From positions 15,792,225-15,856,224 of the forward strand of contig OY720347.1 in NCBI GenBank assembly GCA_963082975.1: 64,000 nucleotides of DNA, given 5' to 3'. This DNA comes from Labia minor. Lineage: Eukaryota > Arthropoda > Insecta > Dermaptera > Spongiphoridae. The translations under genes and the position numbers were made by a program. How positions within the stretch are numbered: position 1 is the stretch's first letter; each line of letters begins with the position of its first letter. The notes under the pieces were generated by a model. That model worked only from the letters and a program-made list of their open reading frames with translations. It did not search any database and was not told the origin of the DNA. Positions 1 through 11,400 of the stretch are shown piece by piece.

Positions 1-975
1 ATATGGATATTTGGATTGATTATTTAATAGTAAAATTAGTTCCTAACAATTTAATCATATTACAAATTGAGATTTTCGAGGAAATTGTGAATGAAAAGCC
101 TGGAGATGAATGTAACTTAAACAAAACATTGGTGGTTGTTACGAGTGGTCTGTGACAAGAGACAGGAAGTAAAACATTGAGGCAGACGGGAAGGAAGGAG
201 AGCGGAAGGTGCGTCAAGAGGGGGATCAATAGATAGGCTTGACGCAGCAGCCACCGACATTCGCCAGGGGTGCTAAGTTGGAATTTATCATTGAGAATGA
301 ACCCACCCTATTTCATTTATTTATTCCATTAGTCTCCAATCAAATAGACATTAGCTCTCCTTTATTTTGAGTCAATTTTGTTTTATTTTATGTCAACAAA
401 TTTAGAGAAATTTAAATAACTATTTTTTTATATAATAGGTGAAAAAACAACACATTAAAAAAAATTCAATTCACTTAAAAAAAAATCAATTAGAAAATTA
501 AATTAATATTTATATAATTATTAAAATCAAAATTAAAATAATGAATCGTAATCATTTGAACATCAATTAAAATTTAATATTAATTAGATTCGTCAGAATT
601 TAATTGAATAATATATTAAAACAAAAAGATGAGATGACTTAAGTAGAAAAAAAAATAATCAAATGTATCCCTTTTTGCCATTAAATGAAAATAAAAAAGA
701 ATTTAATTATATAGTACAATATAAAATATATTTAAGTATTTATATGGTAAGTTAATTAAGATGGTTATTTAGAAAAATAATTAAAGATTAATGAAAAGTT
801 AGCGTTGGAAGCAACAGGCTTGTAGACTTTAGAATTTTTTTCATAAGAGTTGGAATTGGTGCCGACAAAATACATTTTGGAACTCAACATTCATCACGAT
901 TTAAAAGAAATTCTCCTCATTGATAAAATTTATATAAAAAGATTATTAAAAAAATGTATATTAATTAAAAAATAA
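1..975. other. Syx1A intron 3 sequence, no gene seen
   Basis: AT-rich intronic DNA downstream of exon 3. A somewhat GC-richer block at about 110-290 has an open frame on the minus strand but no syntaxin or other domain. Confidence 0.5.
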
Positions 976-1412
976 GCTGGAGTGTCTCCACTTGACTATC
1001 CTGCAATTTGAATTGGATTAAATAACATATATTATATATTTAAATTAAATTGAATTAATAAAATTATAAATTAAAATTAATAAATATATATTAAACCATC
1101 GCGTGTTTGGCTCTTTGTTGATGGCGCGTGATTTGCAGTGTTAAAAATTAATTCCGGTACTATCAGCGATTCAATCAAACTGAAATTCTATATATAGCAG
1201 TTTTATACAATTTTTAATCGTGTGAAAAACTAACAAACATATATCTTTATTTTTACGGTAACTTTAGAGGAAAAAAAATCAAAACGTAGGTAATATGACC
1301 CTTTTCCAGTTGAGTTACATTTCTCAAAAGTTGATAGAAAACTACGAATTTTGAATAATGCCCATGTACCAAAGTTCATTATTCTAGCTTAAACTGTTTT
1401 TGCGTAATCTTG

Positions 1413-1504
<92 letters not shown>

Positions 1505-1614
1505 TTTTTCTCAACTTTAGTGAAAATAACTCAGGGACCTTCAAAACGTATAAAAACATCAAAATCTCGACATCGAAAATTTTCATGATCGCAATACTAT
1601 CTCTGGCGAGATAG
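976..1614 (+). repeat. R3 element, copy A, with CA/GA microsatellite
   Basis: Dispersed family found again at 52442-53107 and 58031-58625 and in the fold-back at 13590-14200. It begins CTGGAGTGTCTCCA..ACTATC and ends in CTGGCGAGATAGT, giving short inverted ends around ACTATCTCGC. Internal hallmarks are TTCCGGTACT.TCAGC, TACGAATTTTGAATAATGCC and GACCTTCAAAACGTATAAAA. A (CA)n(GA)n tract at about 1416-1494 replaces a short site present in copy B. No coding capacity. Confidence 0.8.
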
Positions 1615-1733
1615 TAATTAACTCATATATATATATATAAATGTTAATAAATTAAATTATATTTTAGCATGACATTGATGATAGCAATACGTATAATACA
1701 AATAAATTATTTTATATTTTAAGTTCAACTTAC

Positions 1734-1833
1734 TTTCATCGGTTTGGGGAGCTGATAATATTGCACTATGTTTCTTCTTAACTTCTTCTACATTTGCTTG
1801 AATCTTGTCTATCATTTCCCGAATTTCCTCCAC
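1734..1833 (-). CDS. Syx1A: Syx1A coding exon 3 (start of Habc domain)
   Basis: Thirty-three codons plus one base between an AG acceptor (1835-1834) and a GTAAGT donor (1733). They encode [20 protein letters not shown], then [13 protein letters not shown], helix Ha of the syntaxin N-terminal bundle. The exon ends in phase 1, with the first base of an expected Lys codon. It lies 22 kb from exon 2 and only about 120 bp from an R3 repeat carrying a CA/GA microsatellite. Confidence 0.95.
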
Positions 1834-4800
1834 CTAAAATGAAAAAAAAAATAAATTAAAAAAATAAATTAATGTAATAATTAAATATATATTAAACTAA
1901 TAAATAATTATCTTTTTAATAGTAAAGAGTGACTCACAAATTAATAATAAATTTCTAAATTAAAATTGTAAACAAAACATTTTGCTAGATAAGCACAATG
2001 TATCGTTTATTATTTTTATTTTAATTATCTGCCAAGAGATTGGACATCTTTCAATTAGGTTTATTGATCAGCAATTTTGTCATGATACTTAATTCCATAA
2101 TAAATTGTATATAAAATAAATTCTATAATCAAAACGTGTTCGTACTATTAAACAAGTATTATAACAAAATTTGATAGGGAAGTTAATGTCGTTTAATAAT
2201 TTAAGATATGGAATTTGTATTCTAAATGTTTTTAAATAATAGAAGTTAATCATTATTCAAGTTAAAAGGGATTAATTATTTAAGGATCTCTGATATGGAA
2301 AATTATTAGAATCCATATAAAAAGCCGTAAAATTTTTCAAATATTTATGTATATATTGGAAGGCACCACCAATAAACCATTAATACAGTGGTTTCCAACC
2401 TTTCTGTACCGGCGCTCCCCCCCCCCCCCATTTTCTAAAACATATTCTTACGCCCCTTACACATTTCTGAAATAATATAACAACATGGAACAGGGGTGGG
2501 CAATGGTAAAAAGTCATCTGACCTTTTTTTAGAACCATACTAAAAAAAAAATTTGAAAATTTTCCAGTTTGCGGGCACTTGAATTTCCTTCGTGCTCCCC
2601 AAGGCATTAATATAAAAACTACAAGAAAATAGAATCTTACAGAGTCAGATATTTCTATTACCCCTTATTCAAACCCTTAAACATACACTTGATATATAAA
2701 TAACTTTTAAATTATTATAACTTATTCCAACTTTTTTCTATAATACAATTTATCTTTATATATCTTATCTTCTTATACGAGTAAAAATTGTTTGTTTCTT
2801 TGTTTCATTGTTCTCAAAAACCGCTCTAACGATTTTTTTGAAATTCACAACAGAGATAGTATTTATAAAGAAAAATTGAGTTTTATTGATCACATCTCAC
2901 GAAACTTTATTAGTTCTTCTTAATTTAAATTTATAATATATGGATGACGTCACAACCACCGCCTGTGAGATATATATATTCTTAAAATAAAATTAAAAAT
3001 ATTTATATTATATTCATATATTTGATTTTTTAATTTCATTAATAGTTTTACATTTAAATTATTTGAAATTGTTTCACACAACGTTTAAAAGAAGATTTAT
3101 CTTTATATTCGATTCGATACATAGTAGGAGAATTAAATGACATCATCAATTTATTATAGAACGAATCCGTAAATATATTTTTAATATTATATATTAGCTA
3201 TTGATTATATTGTAATTCCACTCTTAATTATATACTTACATGAAAAAGGAAATCCAATTATGAGATCAAAATTAAAATTACTTATGATTTCTTGGTTATA
3301 TAAAAATTAAAATATGATTTTTTAGACGTCCCCTACGCATTTTTAATATTAGAATTATTTATTAAAAGAAAACAAAAACAAAATTAAATTATAAATATAA
3401 ATAAAACATAAAAATTAAAAATATTATATACATATTCTTTGACCAATTATATGTTGCATGTTGTGAGTATGTGATTACACAAATTGGGAGAAAATCACTC
3501 GAAATGCAATTAAACAAAATAATTGAAAAGTTAGGCTAAGCAGACGTCTTAAATATTATAAGAGATTCGGCAATTGCAATTACAGATAGCGAGGAAAAAT
3601 TAATGGAGGTTTGAAATTAATAGTGATAAGAAAAAATATTTAGTGACAAAGAGGAACAGTATTAACATACAAAATCTTAATATACAATTTAAATCGAGGT
3701 ATCAATCGGGAAACGCCTGTTATCATGCAGTAAAGAGGCTTATCTCATCAAAATTATTATCAAAGGGAATCAAGACCATGGACGCATAGGAACATTTGGA
3801 GAAATGTGGCCAAGAACTTTCGAGACTATCTTTGAGCTATATAAATAGATAGATATAACATATACAATAATAATATATATAATTAATTTACTGATTAAAT
3901 TAAAATATATTTTAAATAAGAACACAAAAAGAAATGAATGTTTTATGTAATATTCCGATTGAAACAAAATGGATGAAAACCTTTTACTACTTTTAACCAA
4001 ATACGATGTACCACTCGGGGGTACAGGGGGCGGAGCCCCCGTCCAGCTGTGAAGAGCGCCGAAGGCGCTCTGACCAGCTGGTAATAATTATAACATTAAC
4101 TTATATCCTCGTGTTCCCGGGTTCCATTAAATTTTGTTAAGTTAAGTGTAATTTAATTCGTTGTATAAATTTTTGGCATTTTGCCTTTTTGGGTTTTCAT
4201 TTCGATTAATGTTTTTCTTTAGATTCCACTGTTCTAATTAAACTTTCAATTAAAATAAATAATAACATTTAGAGAGGTTCTCACATTGGTGGGTAGATAT
4301 TATCTTGGTGTTTGATAATACATACGATATGAAATATTAAAAAATTACTATATATATACTTTATATATTCATTTATCTATCCGAAAATAAACCAATATCA
4401 ATATAATAAAACAAGAACACTTGATCCGAGAACAAAAACAAAAAATAATATATAATCAAAAAACTGAATTTAAAATTTTAGGAACTTCTTAAATCTTTCA
4501 TTTTAAATAATATTTGAAGTAGTTAATTTTATTTTGACGAATATTCTTGTAAAAAAATTCAATTGGAAAGATCCATATTTTGAATATATATCTATATATA
4601 CTAGCTTTGTTCAAAAGAAAAGGTGAATTTTGAATTATTTCGAAAAGTATTTATTTATTCATCAAATTCATTTTGTCCACTTCAAAGTAATTCCCCTCAG
4701 ATATAACGCACTTATGCTAGAGCATGTTCCAATCGTCGAAGCACTTCTGAAATGCGCTTTTCGGTATGGCCATCAGATTCCGACTTTATCTCATGTTGAG

Positions 4801-5393
4801 GCATGATTATGGTGTTATTTTTGACCAAAAAATCACGAACAAGCATTGATGTGTGAGCACGTGCATTATCGTGATGCAGAATCCATGATTTGCTTTTCCA
4901 CAATTCCGATCGTTTGGACCTTATTGCTTCACGCAAACGTTACATAACTTCCTTGTAGTATTCCTTATTAACAGTACGACCTGTTGGCAAGAACTCATGA
5001 TACACCACGCCATTGTAATCGAAGAAAACAGTGAGCAAAACCTTCACATTTGATCGAACTTAGCTTGCTTTTTTAAAGCTCTTGTACCACTTATAGTAGA
5101 CTCGCCGAATGCCAGAGTCAACAATTTAAGTGCGTTTTATTCCATTTTTAACGCAAAATTTAATACAGATTCTTTGATTCAATTTTTCTTAAGTCAAAAA
5201 TCGAAGAACACACAAAAACGTGACTAACTTTTTCAGTTGCCAAAAACAAACTACTAATCCAAAATGACTGATAATGTCAACATATGAGAAACATATGTGT
5301 ACCAACAACAAAAAAAATTTCGATAATCGAACGTACACAGCCAGCGAAAATTCAAAATTCACCTTTTCATTGGAACAGACCTCCTGTATATAT

Positions 5394-5429
<36 letters not shown>

Positions 5430-8400
5430 ATATCTATTTTTTTATAATCTTGGTATTTTTTATTAAACAAATTATGTATTCAATTACAATAAAATAATTG
5501 AAAATAGAACAAAAGACTTATTCATAATAATAAAGTTTTAAATGAAAACCAATTATACATTTTTATAATCAACTCAATGTAATATATCAGGTAAGAAAAA
5601 TATTATTATAACGATTCATAAAAATATAAATGAGTTTTAGAGGTACTGTATTATATTTTCCATATCTTAAAACCTTAAATGTTTGTATCGTATTATGAAA
5701 TAATTTAGGGTGATCCATGAAATACATTTATATATGAGATAACAACTTAGTTTGTCGGAAATATATCACAGTTATTTTATAATAAATAAAAGATTATTTG
5801 CTGGAGTATTGCGAATGATATAATTTATCATTTATTAATTAATTAGATCTAACCTGGAAACTGTTATGAGGGCAGATAGTGAGGACAAAATAAATGGTCT
5901 ATTCCAGGGGTTCTCAAACTTTTTCTTCCATAGACCCCCTGTAGGAATTTTATTTATTTCATAGACCCCCTACCTAAGGAATATATATATATATATATAC
6001 ATCTAATTGTGTGTGTGCAAAAGTTACCACAGACGACTCATTTTAAAACACATAGTAATAGGAAAATGAGGGGAAATTGTATAGAAGAAAGAACTGAAAT
6101 ATCAATAATTATATCTATATTTTTAATGATTAAATTTAACACATAATAAAAAAACATTAAAACATTTTACAAAATTATAATATTAGTGTGATGGATGGAC
6201 TTGACGTTTTTGTGCGATTTTACTAAGTTTTATTCTTAAATCTCCCCTTTTAATTTATTTTTTACTAAAGAGACATCCCCATTAGACCCCTTGTTGATCA
6301 TAGACCCCCAGGGGGTCCACATGGACCCCTTTGAGAATAGCTGGTCTATTGTATTACTTAAATGAGAATGAGATCATTTATGCTGAATGAATGATTTGAT
6401 TTGAATGTCCTAATTTTTTTTTTTTGTATCTTTTCTGTTACCCTTTTTGGATGTATGAGTTTTTGAAGACTCTTTGATTTGATTTCTGTTACATTGGATT
6501 TTTTGTAAATCCTCTAGCCCAAATAAGGGGAGGATAGAGATATAATCTCTTAAATGAATGGATAAATAAATAAAATACTAGAGCTGAGATCTTACATATT
6601 AAATAAATAAAAATTTGTATTTGTTTTTTCTTTTTTTTTGGTATTTTTTGTTTCTATTTTTAGATATATGGGTTTTTAAAAAGAATTTAATTCCTGTTAT
6701 GTTAAATTTTTCTTTGTTTTTATTTTTAAATTTTTCTGTTGTTTTCTTTTTTTTTGTAAATTCTCTACTCCAAATAAGGGGAGGATAGAGATATACTAGG
6801 TTGTATATAATCTCTTTAATTAAATAAATAAATAATAGAATAAAATAATTAATTAAATAAACAAAAGAATAATTTTTGGTGAATTAAAATAAATAAATTA
6901 AAACAAAATGTTTGAAACATCCGTTTATTTCAATTTAATTGTCCTAATTAAATAGAAAAGATTATCTTTTGTTTATTCATCGCCTATATACGGTTTTATT
7001 AATTTGTAAATTAATTATTTAAGAAAATTTGTAATTAAAATTTTACAAAGTTAAAAAAATAGATTTTTGTTGAATTAACCTATTTAATAACAAATATTCA
7101 TATGTATATTGTATTATTATATATTAGAATAGTTGATGTTTTCCCTTTCTTCGAGTGAATAATTATAGTTCTAAAAGTTAATTTTAATTAACCAACATTT
7201 TTTCCTTTATCTAAAATAAAATTTTTTCTTAGGCATATTTCTCAATTAAATTTTTCCTTTAAATAAAAACATAGTGAGAAATTAATATTTATATATATTA
7301 GAAGTTAAAAAACAATGAAAAAGTTGCCCATCTATTCATCCCACTAAGGTCCTCGGACTCACAAAAGTGTCTCTCCAAAACACTTTTGAAATGGGCGTTA
7401 ATATGGGCACTCGGTATACAAATCATATTTACTTATGAGAAAATCAACTACTCTTAAAAAATATTCACCAAATTAATTAAAATAAATTATAATTTGAGTC
7501 AAATAGATGAGTAGCATATCGTTCGCTTGGTAATTGATTGAATCTATCCTTTTAAGAGATCACGTATCCAAAGTATAACGTATCATGGTAACAAAGAATT
7601 TGGGGTGATTTCAAATGTCAAGGTCAGGATTTGAAAGAAATCAATTTTTAAAATCCTTCTTGATATCTAACGTCAAAGCTTTTTGAGGATCAAATTGACT
7701 CTATCAAGTAAATATAAATTTTAAAACATCTGAATATTTCTGAATTGAAATTGATCCATCCATTTTAACTTATTACACTAGCAAATATTATATATATATA
7801 TATATATATATTTGTATATTTTTGAGATGTTTTATCCTGCTAATTTTTTTAAAATTCACATAATAGATAATTGATAGATAATATTTATAAAGAAAATTGA
7901 TCTGTATTGATTTCAGCCACCTGAAAAATCATCTATTTTAGTTTTTTCTTAATTTAAAATAATAATTTTAAATGACGCCAGCAACAACATCATCCATATT
8001 CAAATTTGCCTTCCATCATATTCGTTTTTAATTGATAGTACCTGGTTAAAAAAAATATTCCTTATGCACTATGAATAATTAAGTAAACATAAATTTAAAA
8101 AAGTCTTAACGTACGTATTAATGCACTGAAAGAGAGAAAAGTATGGTCTGTGAATATAACAAATAATATATATTTCGTAATTTGATTTTGATTTGTATTT
8201 AAGGAAGTGCTGTCCGGCGTTGCCCGGCGCCATTTTTTTATTATTAAAATGCCTATTTTAAATTAAGATAAAACTAACCAAGATGATTTTTCCCCGAGGC
8301 TGAAACCAATACAGATCGATTTTTCTTTATAATAAGTTGACCTGTGGCCAGGTCCGAACCGGCCGACGGTTTGAAATAAATTAATTTCCAGCTACAGAAA

Positions 8401-11400
8401 CAATTTCAAATAATTTTAATATATCTATTAATGTAATAAAAAACAGATATGGATATAACATAAATATTTTTAATTTTATTTTATTTATAATATATATGAA
8501 GACCTTAGAGCGAAACAGTGGTAAGCCACAAAATCAAAAAGTTGAGATATTGCAGTTTAAAGTTTAAAGAAAAGATATAAAACATTGGGTTTACTGCATA
8601 TATTTCAAATTTCCTCAATATGTAATATCAGTAAAGGGAAAAAGTCAGCAACTATTATTTCTTTAAATAAAACATTTTTTCTACAAAAATTAGAATTTAT
8701 TTTGAAAAAAATGTGGCTTACCATGTTTTTGCTAAAACTAAACTAAACGGATGATAAAAATAACTAAGATAATATAATACACATCTATAACACATCTAAA
8801 ATTTCAACATCTTTATCTACTATATTTTTTTTCACAAAAAAAAATAGAATTTACATAAAATGTAGCTTCACGAGTTTTTGCTTTATCTAAATTAAAAAAA
8901 AATAAAGAAAAGAATGCAATACTTATTAATCATCTAAAATTTCAACCTCATCATCTACATATTCAACAATTACATTTAATTGAGTGTAAAATGATTGATA
9001 GGCTGGAGGTATATAAGGCAATAATGTTTGTACATTTTTAATTTTCTTTTCTGCTATTTTTAATGGCTCGTTGTATTTAAGTTTAATATCTGACAAGGTT
9101 ATCATTACAGGTCTACCTTGTTTTAAGACATTAATTTTCCTGTATTCTCCATTTAGTGTGTTTTTAACAAAAAATGATCCAATATTCTCTGATTTAAAGC
9201 AAAAGCTATACGTTCCTGAAAATTCCAAGTTTGTCTTATCAGAAAAGCGTGCTTTTTTGTTTATATTCGCCAACAGAGGCTCATAAGAATAAGTCTTTTT
9301 GACTCATTTTTGTTACTATAAATGGGTTTTTTCGGTTTGATTTTTGAATGACATCTAGCCAACCTTCTGGTGAATATATTTGCTCGTTGTTGGGCAATAA
9401 CATCTTAAGCCACATGGCATACAATACTTTTGCATAAATTATTTACAAAATATTTTTACATAAAAACGTGGTAAGCCAAAAAAATAAAAAACTATAACCT
9501 ATCTCAGAAGAATCTGTCGACATATTATCGTTATTTGGTACAAAGTCTTTGTCGACACAACTGTCATCACTCTCCTCAAAAAACTCAGGACTAGAACGGT
9601 TATTTTCACGAATAATTGCTCTTGAACGAAGACATAAACCAGAAGTTGACGCCATATTGATGTGGCTTACCATGCTCTTCACGTAAGAAAATGAAGTAAT
9701 TTTGCCAACACCAACAACATGATTTAGCGATAGCAGCGGTATTTATTACGAAACAGTCAAAATAACTTTTTAGTGGTTTAATATTGTTCCCGCCATATGA
9801 TAAATGCAATAAAACAATTTTCGGCAAAAGTGTGGCTTACCACTGTTTCGCTCTAAGGTCTTCATATGTAAGACCAGGCTGTGACGTCATGAATGGCTGG
9901 ATGACGTCATATAATTTTAAATTAAGAAAAAACTAATAAAGATGATTTTTCTCGAGTATAAAACCAATGCAAAGTGAATGATTCGTGATGATATGTAAAA
10001 AATCTCCTCATGTGAAATTTGGTATGAAAATAACCCTTCCCTTCCTATCGTCGATCGCTAATACTACCATTTCCGGTTTCCGGATTTGCACCAAAAGTTG
10101 ATCAATTCATCCCACCGATGCAATAAGTAAATATACCAAATTTCATCAAAATCCGTTCAGTCGTTCAGGCTGTACACATCTATACGGACAGACGGACGGA
10201 CGGACAGACATCATGCTAAAAATACTTTTTTCTGTTAAGAAAATGCATGATTCGTGGAGATATGTAAAAATCTCCACATGTGAAATTTGGTGTGAAAACA
10301 ATACCTCCCTTACTATCGTCGGTCGGTAAAAATTATCTACAGTGTGAAAATCCTTAGGGAGGTTTAATATCTAAAAATAAATATATATATATATATACAA
10401 TTTTTGCTAGTATAATAAGATAATATTGTATTAATCATTTTTTTTATTTAAAATATTTTAAAATTTTTAATTTAATTACGAAATAAAATTAAAAATTTAG
10501 ATTCAAATTACGAAATATATTTATTCTACCCCCCAAAAAAATATTCATGAAACAATATAATAATACATATGAACAATTAGAAATGAAGAAACTTAAAATA
10601 TTTCTTTTATTTAAAAAGGCATTGGATGAACAGGGAGGAATGTGTTACACCAGAGGTTCCCAAACTTTTTCGGTATACGGCCCCCATAATACATCGGATT
10701 TTTTCCGCGACTCCCTTAATTAGGGTGACCATATTTCGAAAACACCAAACCGGGACAAACGGTTTACTTTTTTTTTGACAAATTGAATCTCTGTGTTATA
10801 CTAAAAGATTTCTGGAGGGTTGAAATAAGTAATATATTAATTTAGAATTGATCTTATTAGTTTAGCAAATATTGTAAGTATATATTATTTTTTTGTTTTT
10901 CTGACCTTAAGAATTGTTTTTTTGTTTTTAATGTTTTTAATATTTACAAAATTGAACCAGCCATAAGACAGTTTTACAATATTATTTGAACAATGTAAGA
11001 TAATAAATCTTTGTGAGTTTGACACCGCAGAAGTGGCCATAACTAATTCTTTAATAAATTTCCATTACAATATCACTGGAGGGGGAGTTACACTCTTAAA
11101 GATTTTTGCACTAAATCGGCGGGTTTAGTCCGTTTAAGTCGTCTCAAAATTTCATTGTGGTTTAAAAGACGAGAAGCCAGGAGATTAGGATGGTTTTTAA
11201 GGCGAAGTTCATGTCTCTCGACGTTCTTCAATAATGGTATTCATTTTTAGATCTCGATGAATATCTTTATGGAGCATTAACAATATTACGTAGCACTTTA
11301 TTTTGGAAAGTTTGAATTATTTTTATATTTGATTTTGCAATACAACCCCACAACTTTAGTCCATATGTCCAAATAGGTTTCAAAATACAAAGGTAGTTTG

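Larger units (their letters stand above)
8498..9863 (-). mobile_element. 1.37-kb TIR transposon, superfamily unassigned
   Basis: Perfect 33-bp inverted ends: 8498-8530 starts GAAGACCTTAGAGCGAAACA and 9831-9863 is its exact reverse complement. ATAT lies on both sides and may be the target duplication, though AT-richness makes its length ambiguous. The element interrupts an R1 copy, which proves insertion. Two minus-strand frames are inside: 9443-9682, with an acidic N-terminal stretch ([17 protein letters not shown]), and 8926-9273, ending [18 protein letters not shown] then acidic residues. They look like the two ends of a transposon protein with the middle deleted. No DDE motif is recognisable, so no family is claimed. 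The 11-bp motif TGGTAAGCCAC recurs inside. Confidence 0.85.
8331..10332 (+). repeat. R1 element, copy a, split by a transposon at 8498-9863
   Basis: The left part (8331-8497) and right part (9864-10332) together match the R1 layout: start AAGTTGACCTGTGGCC, then CGAACCG.CCGACGG, TGACGTCATGAATGGCTGGA, two copies of the GATTCGTGG..ATCTCC unit, a CGGACGGACAGACATCATGC block, and end CTATCGTCGGTCGGTAAAAA. Confidence 0.85.

Noticed and set aside
1389-1588. Open frames across the CA/GA microsatellite on both strands
   Set aside because: They encode only TH, CV, RE or SL dipeptide runs from the repeat and lie inside an R3 element.
10190-10215. CRISPR-like or tandem array from the CGGACGGACGGACAGAC repeats
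   Set aside because: These 4-bp repeats are part of the R1 element and occur in each copy; no spacers or uniform repeats exist.
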